Source of the DNA: Bifidobacterium choloepi
GTDB taxonomy: Bacteria; Actinomycetota; Actinomycetes; Actinomycetales; Bifidobacteriaceae
Direction: 5' to 3'
Length of the DNA: 64,000 nt
Assembly (NCBI RefSeq): GCF_010667615.1
Contig: NZ_VYSG01000001.1
Span: 310,001-374,000 of the forward strand
Shown here in pieces: positions 8,589-18,416 of this stretch. Made by a program: the position numbers and the translations under genes. Numbering within the stretch: the first letter of the stretch is position 1; each line of letters opens with the position of its first letter. The notes beneath the pieces were generated by a model that saw only the letters and a list, made by a program, of their open reading frames with translations, was not told the origin of the DNA and did no database searches.

Positions 8589-9818
8589 ATGGCGAAAACC
8601 GTCCTTGTCATCAATTCCGGTTCCAGCTCCATCAAGTACCAGCTGGTGGACCTCGAGTCCGGCGAAGGTCTCGCTTCCGGCCTCGTCGAGAAGATCGGCG
8701 AGCCGATCGACGGCCACTACAAGCACGAGTACAACGGCGAGAAGCACGAACTGACCGAGAAGATCGAGAACCACGAGCAGGGTCTCAAGCGCGTGCTCCA
8801 GTTCTTCGACGAGTTCGGCCCGAAGCTCGACGAATCCGGCATCGTCGCCGTCGGTCACCGCGTGGTCCAGGGCGGCCACATCTTCCCGAAGCCGGCCCTC
8901 GTCACCGACGAGACGATCGCCAAGGTCGAGGAGCTCGCCGTGCTCGCCCCGCTGCACAACGGCCCGGAGGCCAAGGGCGCCGAGGTCATGCGCGAGCTGC
9001 TGCCGGACGTGCCGCAGGTCTTCGTGTTCGATTCCTCCTTCTTCGTCGACCTGCCGGAAGCTTCCAGCACCTACGCGCTGAACAAGGAAGTCGCCGACAA
9101 GTACAACATCCGCCGCTACGGCGCGCACGGCACGTCGCACCAGTACGTTTCCTCCGTCATCCCGGAGTTCCTCGGCAAGCCGGCCGAAGGCCTCAAGCAG
9201 ATCGTCCTGCACATCGGCAACGGCGCCTCCGCCTCGGCCGAGCTGTCCGGCAGGCCGATCGAGACGTCGATGGGCCTCACCCCGCTCGAGGGCCTCGTCA
9301 TGGGCTCCCGCACCGGTGACATCGACCCGGCCGTCGTCTTCCACCTGATCCGCAACGCCGGCATGGACGTCGACGAGCTCGACGACCTGTTCAACAAGAA
9401 GTCCGGCATGATGGGCATGACCGGCTTCGGCGACATGCGCGAGGTCCACCGCCTGATCGCCGAGGGCGACGAGAACGCCAAGCTGGCGCTCGACGTCTAC
9501 ATCCACCGCATCGTGAGCTACATCGGCGCCTACGCCGCGCAGCTCGGCGGCCTCGACGTGCTGACCTTCACGGCCGGCGTCGGCGAGAACGACGAGATCG
9601 TGCGCCGCATGGTCTGCGAGAAGCTGGCCCCGTTCGGCGTCAAGCTCGACAACGAGAAGAACGACACGCGCTCGAAGGAATCGCGCGTCATCTCGACGCC
9701 GGACTCCTCCGTCACCGTCTGCATCGTGCCGACGAACGAGGAGCTGGCCATCGCCCGCAAGTCCGCCGAGATCGCCGCCAACGGCGTCGACACCTACGGC
9801 AACAAGTTCGAGAAGTGA
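8589..9818 (+). CDS. ackA: Acetate kinase
   Basis: Makes ATP and acetate from acetyl phosphate, the main energy-yielding step at the end of the bifid shunt. The 409 residues carry the family landmarks in order: LVINSGSSSIKYQLVD at the N-terminus, GHRVVQGG, HGTSHQYVS, HIGNGAS and GSRTGDIDP, then GVGENDEIVR. The ATG at 8589 follows GGAGG at 8575-8579; another ATG at 8580 abuts that site and is less likely. The 8361-8588 spacer upstream has only a loose GTGACCGGG/CCCGGTCAC pair and may hold a separate ackA promoter. Two strong hairpins follow the gene. Confidence 0.97.
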   Translation: MAKTVLVINSGSSSIKYQLVDLESGEGLASGLVEKIGEPIDGHYKHEYNGEKHELTEKIENHEQGLKRVLQFFDEFGPKLDESGIVAVGHRVVQGGHIFPKPALVTDETIAKVEELAVLAPLHNGPEAKGAEVMRELLPDVPQVFVFDSSFFVDLPEASSTYALNKEVADKYNIRRYGAHGTSHQYVSSVIPEFLGKPAEGLKQIVLHIGNGASASAELSGRPIETSMGLTPLEGLVMGSRTGDIDPAVVFHLIRNAGMDVDELDDLFNKKSGMMGMTGFGDMREVHRLIAEGDENAKLALDVYIHRIVSYIGAYAAQLGGLDVLTFTAGVGENDEIVRRMVCEKLAPFGVKLDNEKNDTRSKESRVISTPDSSVTVCIVPTNEELAIARKSAEIAANGVDTYGNKFEK

Positions 9819-9850
9819 GCATTCAGGCGCACTGAACGATTCTTCGGATA

Positions 9851-9888
9851 GCGAGGGGTTCCGTTCCGCAGGGAACGGAACCCCTCGC
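9851..9888 (+). terminator. Terminator of ackA
   Basis: Perfect 17-bp stem (9851-9867 with 9872-9888), GCAG loop, followed by CGTCTTT. Canonical intrinsic terminator shape, 32 bases after the ackA stop. Confidence 0.88.
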
Positions 9889-9906
9889 CGTCTTTCGTGC
9901 CGCAAA

Positions 9907-9947
9907 CGAAAGGAGCCCGGTCCATCCCCCGGACCGGGCTCCTTTCG
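9907..9947 (-). terminator. Terminator downstream of aroA
   Basis: Perfect 17-bp stem (9907-9923 with 9931-9947), seven-base loop. Read on the minus strand it lies after aroA and is followed by TTTGCGG. It may act in both directions, backing up the ackA terminator. Confidence 0.75.
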
Positions 9948-10044
9948 AAGTTCCCCTTCGTGACTTGAACATTACCGGACGGGGGCGCGGGATGTCAGCG
10001 CGAGTCCCCGTTTCCCGACAGGATCTTCACTTCTCGCGTTCCGT

Positions 10045-11553
10045 TCAGGAACGGAGCATGGCCGTCCACATGCCGGTGAAGTCGGGAATGGTCTTGCGGG
10101 TGGTCGCGACGTCGACGATTTCGACGCCGTCGACCGCCAGGCCGAGCATCGCGGCAAACGTCGCCATGCGGTGGTCGGCATACGTCTCGAGGACGGCGCC
10201 GTGCAGCCGGCCGAACGGCACGTGGCCGATGCGGATGCCGTCGGGCAGTTCCTCCGCCTCTCCCCCGACGCGGCGGATCTCGGCGACGAGCGCCCTGAGG
10301 CGGTTCGTCTCGTGGCCGCGCAGGTGGCCGATGCCGACGAGCTCGGTGTCGCCGTCGGCCAGCGCGCACAGCGCGGCGATCGACGGCGCGATCTCGCCCG
10401 CCGCCGACATGTCGTAGCGGCCGAGACCGTGGATCGCATTACCGTTACGGTTGCCGGTGGCCCAGTCGCGCACGCCCATGCCCCGCACGGCGAGCGTGCC
10501 GGCGTAGCCGCGGGCGGCGAAGGCAGGATTGTCGCCGGCGTCCTCGGTGTCGAACGGGACGCCGTCGAGCGTGACGATGCCGCCGAGGTCGGCGAGCATC
10601 GCCGGCAGCAGAGCGCCGGGCTGCGTCGTGCGCGCCGGCCAGTTCGGCACGCGGACGGTGCCGCCGGCGATCAGCGCGGCGCCGAGGAACGGCGCCGCGT
10701 TCGACAGGTCCGGCTCGACGACGACGTCGACCGGCAGGTCGAGGGCATGCGGCCCGACGGTCCAGTGGCCCGGACGCACCATCCTCGCGTCGCCGCCGGC
10801 ACCGTTGACGTCCTCGACGGTCATCGCGATGTGCGGCATGCTCGGCAGCTTCTCGCCGTCGTGGACGAGGTCGAGGCCATGCGGCAGCCTCGAGCCGATC
10901 AGCAGCAGGCCGGAAACGAACTGGGACGAGCCGGACGAGTCGATGACGACATGGGCGGCCGTCCCGTCGCGGGAATCGTCGCCGGCGGCGAGCGTGACCG
11001 GCGGCGTCAGCGTGAACGGCAGGTAGCCTTCCCTGCCCTCGAAGCGGATGTCGGCACCGAGCTGGCGCAGGCCGTCGAGCAGCGGCCCCATCGGCCGCCG
11101 GTAGGCCTCGGCGTCCCCGTCGAAGCGCACCGGACCGTCGGCAAACATTGCCAGTGGCGGCACGAACCGCATGACAGTGCCGGCCAGGCCGCAGTACACG
11201 TCGGCATCGCCGGAGAACCGTCCGCCGGCCGGCGGAGTGACGCGCACCGTCGTCGGGGCCGCGGCGCGGCCATCGGCGGCGGCATCGTCGCCGTCGCCGG
11301 CATCGTCGCGAATCTCGTCGAAACGCACGCCGAGCGCGGCGAGCGCGGCCATCATCAGGTCGGTGTCGCGGGACCTGAGCAGGCCGTGCAGCGTGACGGG
11401 CCGGTCGCCGAGGGCGGCGAGGACGAGATAGCGGTTGGACAGCGACTTGCTGCCGGGAATCGTGACGGTGGCGTCGAGCGGTCGCGCGGCGACCGGCGCC
11501 GGCCACGGGTCGGCCGGCACCGTCGCGGTGGGGTGGTTCTGAAGTGAAGTCAT
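10045..11553 (-). CDS. aroA: 3-phosphoshikimate 1-carboxyvinyltransferase (EPSP synthase)
   Basis: Sixth step of the shikimate pathway: joins shikimate 3-phosphate and phosphoenolpyruvate. The 502 residues have GSKS at 34-37 (substrate loop), CGLAGTVMRF (family NAGTAMR-type segment), DSSGSSQFVSG, RGHETNRLRAL and the C-terminal ADHRMA. It is longer than the usual 430 or so residues because of Asp/Ala-rich insertions, one near residues 75-95 (GDGDDAAADGRAAAP). The start MTSLQNHP at 11553 has AGGATGG upstream. It stands apart from other aromatic genes here. Confidence 0.95.
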   Translation of the reverse strand: MTSLQNHPTATVPADPWPAPVAARPLDATVTIPGSKSLSNRYLVLAALGDRPVTLHGLLRSRDTDLMMAALAALGVRFDEIRDDAGDGDDAAADGRAAAPTTVRVTPPAGGRFSGDADVYCGLAGTVMRFVPPLAMFADGPVRFDGDAEAYRRPMGPLLDGLRQLGADIRFEGREGYLPFTLTPPVTLAAGDDSRDGTAAHVVIDSSGSSQFVSGLLLIGSRLPHGLDLVHDGEKLPSMPHIAMTVEDVNGAGGDARMVRPGHWTVGPHALDLPVDVVVEPDLSNAAPFLGAALIAGGTVRVPNWPARTTQPGALLPAMLADLGGIVTLDGVPFDTEDAGDNPAFAARGYAGTLAVRGMGVRDWATGNRNGNAIHGLGRYDMSAAGEIAPSIAALCALADGDTELVGIGHLRGHETNRLRALVAEIRRVGGEAEELPDGIRIGHVPFGRLHGAVLETYADHRMATFAAMLGLAVDGVEIVDVATTRKTIPDFTGMWTAMLRS

Positions 11554-11636
11554 GCTGCCATCCTAGCGAACGGCGAGCGACGTCGGCGATGACGATTCAT
11601 CCCGCGGAAAAGCCGCGGGGCACCCCCGGATGGCCT

Positions 11637-12392
11637 TCAGTTGTTCTGCAGCATGATGTGCAGCGTGGCGCGCTCGATGCTCAGGGGATGGTTCGGGAAC
11701 GCGCGGTCGAACTGTTCCATTTCGGACATGTTCATCGGCACGCCCTTCGTGAACGAGGCGTCGTACGGGTCACGGCTCCAGGCCGGGTCGTCGTTGCCGG
11801 ACAGCATGCCCTTCTGGACGGCGTATTCGTGGACCGTTGCCGCGCGCATGCCGGTGACGCCGGCCTCGTCGGCGAACATCGTCGCGCCGAGCACGCGTTC
11901 CTTGAAGTAGATGTGAAGTGTCAGGCAGTACTGGACGGCACCCCGCGGAAGGCGGCCCTGCATGGCGGCCGTGTGCTCGAGGCCGTCGACGTCGATGGCG
12001 GCCGGATCGCCGGCCGGGAACGCCGAGGCGACGTCGGCGGCGTCCTCGGCCTCCATGTCGGCGGTCGCCGGTGCCGGCGAGCCGGTGCCGACGGTCTTGA
12101 CGATCGACCAGACGGCCTGCCGGCCCTTCTTCGTCGTTGCCGTGCCGACCGAGATGAGGCCCTGGTCTTCCTCGAGCGCGCCGTGGACGCCGTCGACGAC
12201 GGCGCCGGGGTTGCCGACCGGCATCGCGTATTCGGCGGGAATGGCCTGGAGACGCAGCAGGCACATCGCCTGGTTCGTCGAGCAGCCGAGCGTCAGCAGG
12301 TCGGACGGATCGTCCGGCATCCGGTTCAGCACTTCGAACGGGGTGGGAATGGCGACTTCCAGCGGGCCTACCTGCACGTCTTTCGTGACCAT
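11637..12392 (-). CDS. Conserved-looking protein of unknown function
   Basis: 251-residue soluble protein that I do not recognise. It starts MVTKDVQVGPLEVAIPTP with AAAGGAC six bases upstream of the ATG at 12392. There are no membrane segments or signal peptide. It has a mixed alpha/beta-like composition, a variable Asp/Ala-rich stretch near residues 110-145, and an ordered C-terminal half (CLTLHIYFKERVLGAT, VPMNMSEMEQFDRAF). GC and codon use match its neighbours, and the clean ribosome site and regular codon pattern support a real gene. It is a single-gene unit between aroA and a membrane protein gene, so context does not suggest a role. Confidence 0.7.
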   Translation of the reverse strand: MVTKDVQVGPLEVAIPTPFEVLNRMPDDPSDLLTLGCSTNQAMCLLRLQAIPAEYAMPVGNPGAVVDGVHGALEEDQGLISVGTATTKKGRQAVWSIVKTVGTGSPAPATADMEAEDAADVASAFPAGDPAAIDVDGLEHTAAMQGRLPRGAVQYCLTLHIYFKERVLGATMFADEAGVTGMRAATVHEYAVQKGMLSGNDDPAWSRDPYDASFTKGVPMNMSEMEQFDRAFPNHPLSIERATLHIMLQNN

Positions 12393-12518
12393 GAATGTCC
12401 TTTCAGCGTCGAAAACAGATGAATTCCAGTCAATTAAGAACCCAGTGTAGCGACTCGGCATTCCGTCCGCTTCCCGTGGCGCGCCCGCCGCCCTGCGCAG
12501 CCGGTTTCCGTCACGCTC

Positions 12519-12571
12519 CCCCGCATGTCACAAATCCCGTGATCTGATCACGGGATTTGTGACATGCGGGG
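12519..12571. repeat. Perfect 26-bp palindromic hairpin with one-base loop
   Basis: Arms 12519-12544 and 12546-12571 are exact complements around a single T. It lies between the membrane protein gene (ends at 12604, minus) and the unknown gene (starts at 12392, minus). It contains ATGTCAC like the GATGTC-family hairpins, but the inner part (AAATCCCGTGATC) is different and more AT-rich. No T-tract on the minus strand. Probably a terminator, but it could bind a dimeric protein. Confidence 0.7.
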
Positions 12572-12603
12572 ATAAAAACGCTTCGTGAGAAGCCGACTAT
12601 CGC

Positions 12604-14064
12604 TTACTCGCCGTCCCAGTGCTCGCGCTCGCGCAGGTCCTCGTCGGCAGCCGTGCGCATCGCGTCGTCGACGGCGTCGGGACCAACCGGCGCGAGGATG
12701 CCGTCGGCGGCGGAATCGTCCAGGTTGTCCGGATCATTCGGCTTGGCGGCCTCGGCGACCTCGGCGGATTCGACGGGGGAATCGTCACCGGAGCCGTCGG
12801 TCGCCGCGGTGCCGGCGCCGGCCGGCACGCGGCCGAGGACGGTGGCCGGAGCGGTGACCGTGGCCGGGGCTCCGATGCCGGCGGTGGCACGCAGCAGCTG
12901 GTTCTGGATGCGGTCGTCCTCGATCGACGCGATCTGGCGCGAGAACACGATGAACCAGCCGAGGAACAGCATGCCGGACAGCGCCTCGACGTTCGTCAGC
13001 GTGTTCGCGCCCTCGAGCCACATCAGGCCGGCCACGCCGCAGACGGCGAGCGCGAGGTCGGAGATGACGTACAGCGACTTCGACAGCTGCGGCACGAGCC
13101 ATGGCAGCCCGAGCAGCATGACGAGCATGACGCACGGCATGCCGCGGGCGAAGACGTTGTGCATGAACGGATGCGGCGTGTATCTGAACGTGCCGATGCC
13201 GATGAAGCAGATGCCGCTCAGCGTCAGCAGGACGGCCGTCAACGCCATCCTCGTCTTGAAATGACTGATGTCGCGGGCGTCGCTCCTGCCGCGCGAATCG
13301 TTCCCGGCGACATTTCCCTGCCGGTCGCCGTCCTGTTCTCCTTCCGTGCGATTCGTCCCGGCGGCCGTGCGCGGACCGTAGACGCGGTACGTGGCGACGA
13401 GTTCCGACAGCGCGAAGTACGAGATGATGATGATGCACAGGCCACCGAGGATCAGCGTCGAGTTGAACATGCTCGCCGCAAACGTCGTGCGGTCGCCGAG
13501 CTGCGAGAAGTTGTTGTTGAACCAGTTCGGGTCGGTCGTCGTCGTCGCGGCCGTGCCGACGCCGGAAACGATGAAGAACGGCAGCAGCGACGCGAGCGTC
13601 TTCGCGTCCATCAGCTCGGCCTGGATGAACGTGATGTAGCCGGCGATGCCGGCGATCGCGGCCGTCACCGACGGAATGTAGGTCTGGAACATCGCCGTGC
13701 CCATCAGCGAGTTGACGAGCGTGATGATCATGAACGACGTCAGGAACAGCGTGGACGCATAGACGACCGACAACGCGAGGATCTCGAACGCGCGCCGCAG
13801 CGAGACGTACCAGCGTCCGCGGAGCGCGAGCGAGCGGATGCGGTGCAGGTAGCCGACGATGAAGCTGGCGACGCCGCAGCCGGCGACGAGCGCCGAGGCG
13901 CCCATGAACCGGCGTTGCGACAGCTGCCAGAACGCGGAGGCGTAGTCGAGGTAGAGCAGCATGCCGACGCCGCCGATGATCGCGCAGAACAGGAAGGATA
14001 GCAATCCCACCGCTTCCGCCCGCTGATGACGTCCCATGCCGTTGCTCCCCTCGCTCGCCGCCAT
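12604..14064 (-). CDS. Polytopic membrane protein of unknown function
   Basis: About 486 residues with roughly ten hydrophobic segments in the first 400, beginning AVGLLSFLFCAIIGGVGMLLYLDYASAFW. A hydrophilic loop rich in Asn, Arg and Gly follows near residues 235-270, and a 110-residue acidic, Ala/Asp/Glu-rich cytoplasmic tail ends the protein. I see no catalytic motif. The start is uncertain: ATG at 14064 (GAGG six bases upstream) and ATG at 14037 (GAGGGGAG seven bases upstream) both work. Longer versions would run into the tRNA-Pro gene on the other strand and are rejected. It stands alone, so context gives no function. Confidence 0.72.
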   Translation of the reverse strand: MAASEGSNGMGRHQRAEAVGLLSFLFCAIIGGVGMLLYLDYASAFWQLSQRRFMGASALVAGCGVASFIVGYLHRIRSLALRGRWYVSLRRAFEILALSVVYASTLFLTSFMIITLVNSLMGTAMFQTYIPSVTAAIAGIAGYITFIQAELMDAKTLASLLPFFIVSGVGTAATTTTDPNWFNNNFSQLGDRTTFAASMFNSTLILGGLCIIIISYFALSELVATYRVYGPRTAAGTNRTEGEQDGDRQGNVAGNDSRGRSDARDISHFKTRMALTAVLLTLSGICFIGIGTFRYTPHPFMHNVFARGMPCVMLVMLLGLPWLVPQLSKSLYVISDLALAVCGVAGLMWLEGANTLTNVEALSGMLFLGWFIVFSRQIASIEDDRIQNQLLRATAGIGAPATVTAPATVLGRVPAGAGTAATDGSGDDSPVESAEVAEAAKPNDPDNLDDSAADGILAPVGPDAVDDAMRTAADEDLREREHWDGE

Positions 14065-14126
14065 TGACGTCCTCATTGTAGGACGACGGGGCCATACGGG
14101 GTGAAGGATGTTGTCTGACGGCGTGC

Positions 14127-14132
14127 TATACT
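14127..14132 (+). promoter_or_regulatory. Probable -10 element of tRNA-Pro
   Basis: TATACT lies 47 bases before the mature tRNA 5' end. The TTGTCT at 14111-14116 is too close (10 bases) to be its -35, so only the -10 is proposed. Confidence 0.4.
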
Positions 14133-14179
14133 CGTGGCTTGTGCCGGCGGTTGGATTGCATGTCCCCGCAACCGCACGA

Positions 14180-14253
14180 CGGGCTGTAGCGCAGTTTGGT
14201 AGCGCGCCTGCTTTGGGAGCAGGATGTCGCAGGTTCAAATCCTGTCAGCCCGA
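14180..14253 (+). tRNA. tRNA-Pro (anticodon TGG)
   Basis: Seventy-four bases fold into a cloverleaf: acceptor CGGGCTG with CAGCCCG, anticodon stem CCTGC/GCAGG with loop TTTGGGA (TGG), and the T-arm with GGTTCAAATCC. CCA is not encoded. A terminator follows directly. Confidence 0.96.
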
Positions 14254-14260
14254 CCGTCAA

Positions 14261-14290
14261 CGCCCCGCCTTCCTTCCGGAAGGCGGGGCG
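14261..14290 (+). terminator. Terminator of tRNA-Pro
   Basis: Perfect 13-bp GC-rich stem (14261-14273 with 14278-14290), TTCC loop, followed by TTTGCTG. Confidence 0.85.
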
Positions 14291-14354
14291 TTTGCTGTTC
14301 CGCGCGCCTGCTTTTCCGAATCCGGACTTGCATGTGGCATGCAGGCGGCATCTT

Positions 14355-14401
14355 CTTGATGTCACGGACCCGAGCTCGAGGCTCGGGCCCGTGACATCAA
14401 G
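14355..14401. repeat. GATGTC-family hairpin, copy 2
   Basis: Twenty-one-base arms with one mismatch (14355-14375 and 14381-14401), loop TCGAG. It lies 33 bases beyond the glgX stop codon. No T-tract on the minus strand. It shares GATGTCACGGACCCGAGC with the copy at 29134-29174. Confidence 0.75.
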
Positions 14402-14433
14402 AACTGCATCGGAGCTGCATCATCGGAACCACG

Positions 14434-16587
<2,154 letters not shown>

Positions 16588-16624
16588 TGTCTCACAGTTC
16601 CGGCTCGACGGGGGCGTTATCCTG

Positions 16625-17344
16625 CTAACGTTTGCACAGTCGGTTAAGTTCTTCCTGCAAGATGGCGATTCTGCTGTTGGAGGCGGTGATTGGCAACGTT
16701 TGCACCTCGTTCCAGCTCTTCCAGCCGGATTCGACGTGTTCGTCGCCGTCGAAGTGCGTGGCTCCTGTTCGCCATCGGCGCAGCCGGACGATCATGACGT
16801 GGGCGAGCTCGTCGCTCATGCCCTCGGAGGAATAGTAGGCGCCGACGGTCTCGAATTCGGCACCGACGGGCGAATCGTCGCCGTTCTCGCCACCGGTCGC
16901 CGGCCGGAACTCGCCGGTGCCGTCGCAGCTGCCGGCGGTCTTGCCGTCGAGGACGATTCGTCCGGCCGGCGTGACGCCCGTTTCCTCGCGCAGTTCCCTC
17001 AATGCCGCGGCGAGCGTGTCCTCGCCGGCGTCGATCAGTCCGGCGGGCAGTCCGGGCACGTAGGCGTCGGCGCCGGCGCGGTATTCGCGTTCGACCAGGT
17101 AGCGGTCGGTGGCCGTGTCGTGGACGAGCATGACGACGGCTGGCGCGTGGACGACGACTTGCCGGCGGATGACGCTCTCGCCGCCGTCCGTCAGGTGCAG
17201 CGCGACGGCGCGGTCGTCGACGTGGAAGATGGCGCCGCGGTAGCGCGTGACCGACGACAGGATTGTCGCCGGAATGTCCATGTCGACCTGCGCCCCGGCC
17301 GTCTCGCCGTCGCCGTGCCGCTCGTCCGTTGTCACCGTCGCCAT
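16625..17344 (-). CDS. Nudix hydrolase, ADP-ribose pyrophosphatase-like
   Basis: 239-residue protein with a complete Nudix box: GLIDAGEDTLAAALRELREE followed by TGV, matching G-x5-E-x7-REUxEExGU. Upstream is a beta-sheet region with YLVEREYRAGADAYVPGLPAG, as in ADP-ribose pyrophosphatases. The likely start is ATG 17344 (MATVTTDERH), with AAGGA ten bases upstream; the ATG of MDIPATILSS is an alternative that drops a disordered head. It lies 38 bases after the NIF3-like gene on the same strand and is probably cotranscribed. Substrate is inferred from the family only. Confidence 0.85.
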   Translation of the reverse strand: MATVTTDERHGDGETAGAQVDMDIPATILSSVTRYRGAIFHVDDRAVALHLTDGGESVIRRQVVVHAPAVVMLVHDTATDRYLVEREYRAGADAYVPGLPAGLIDAGEDTLAAALRELREETGVTPAGRIVLDGKTAGSCDGTGEFRPATGGENGDDSPVGAEFETVGAYYSSEGMSDELAHVMIVRLRRWRTGATHFDGDEHVESGWKSWNEVQTLPITASNSRIAILQEELNRLCKR

Positions 17345-17382
17345 CGTCGCCCCGTTCCTTCTCCGTCCGTCACCGTCGTCGT

Positions 17383-18321
17383 TCAGTTCCTGATCGCCAG
17401 GTCCCACGGGTCGGTGCGCTGGCGGTCCCAGCGCGCCTCGACGCGTTCCCCGCAGACGCGCTCGATCGCCGCCGGCACGTCGACGAGCGCGTAGTTGAAC
17501 CACAGCGACTCGATGGCGCTGTGCGGCGTGTTGATCAGCGCCGGACGCACGGCCGTCGCGGCCTCGCCGAGCGCGCCGGCCGCGTGGCCGCCACCCATGA
17601 CGGCCGGTCCGTGGCCAAGCGGAATGCCGCGGCCGCGCATCGCGGCCTCGTAGTAGGACTGCTGCATTTCGTCGGTGGCCGGATGGTGGCGCAGGTCGCT
17701 GGTGACGTAGACGTCGACGCCGAGCGCGTTGACCTCGCCGAACATCGAGTCGCCGGATCCGGGCAGCACGGCGACGGTCTTCACCGGCATGTCGAGCGGG
17801 CCGGAGACCTGCACGCCGTATTCGGTGCGCGGCAGCGCGGCGGCGATCTTGCGGGCGAAGTCGCCGAGCGTCATCGGCTCGGCGAGCTCGCCGACGCGGC
17901 CCTCGCCGACGGCGTGCGGCACGCTGTCGTCGGCGATCGGCACCATCGGCACCTGGTCGACGAGACCGAACGTGTCGGCGGCGGCCTGCGCCACGCCGCG
18001 CCAGGCAGCGTCGGCGTTCGTGTGGCCCACCCACAGCGCGCAGTGGGCGCGGTAGAGCTTCGCGACGATTTCGCCGCGGAAGCCCTTGCCGGACACTTCG
18101 TGGACGGCGCGGAAAAACAGCGGATGGTGCGTGACGACGAGGTCGGCGCCGGAGGCGATCGCGTCGTCGATGACCTTCGTCGTCGGGTCGGCCGCGAAGA
18201 CGATGCGGTGGACCTGGTCGGCGAGATCGCCGACGATGAGGCCGGGATGGTCCCAGTCCTCGGCGTACCGCAGCGGATAGAGCGTCTCGAGGACGTCGAC
18301 GACCTGATTGAGCTGCACCAT
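17383..18321 (-). CDS. NIF3/YbgI-family dinuclear metal-centre protein
   Basis: 312 residues of the NIF3-like (DUF34) family, which forms toroidal hexamers with a two-metal site. Metal ligand segments are visible: VVTHHPLFF, then GHTNADAA, and a C-terminal GGGHAAGALGEAA. VYVTSDLRHHPATDE is also family typical. The biological role of this family is unsettled; GTP cyclohydrolase-like and regulatory roles have been proposed. The start at 18321 has AAAGGAC upstream. It lies 95 bases after polA and 38 before the Nudix gene on the same strand. In actinobacteria this gene is often found near polA. Confidence 0.88.
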   Translation of the reverse strand: MVQLNQVVDVLETLYPLRYAEDWDHPGLIVGDLADQVHRIVFAADPTTKVIDDAIASGADLVVTHHPLFFRAVHEVSGKGFRGEIVAKLYRAHCALWVGHTNADAAWRGVAQAAADTFGLVDQVPMVPIADDSVPHAVGEGRVGELAEPMTLGDFARKIAAALPRTEYGVQVSGPLDMPVKTVAVLPGSGDSMFGEVNALGVDVYVTSDLRHHPATDEMQQSYYEAAMRGRGIPLGHGPAVMGGGHAAGALGEAATAVRPALINTPHSAIESLWFNYALVDVPAAIERVCGERVEARWDRQRTDPWDLAIRN

Positions 18322-18416
18322 GTGCTTGTCCTTTCGCTAGTCGTGCTGTTGACCGGTCATGTCATGTCACTGGCTGGCCGCGCCGTGCGGTCGCCGGAGC
18401 CGGGACCGGTTCCGGC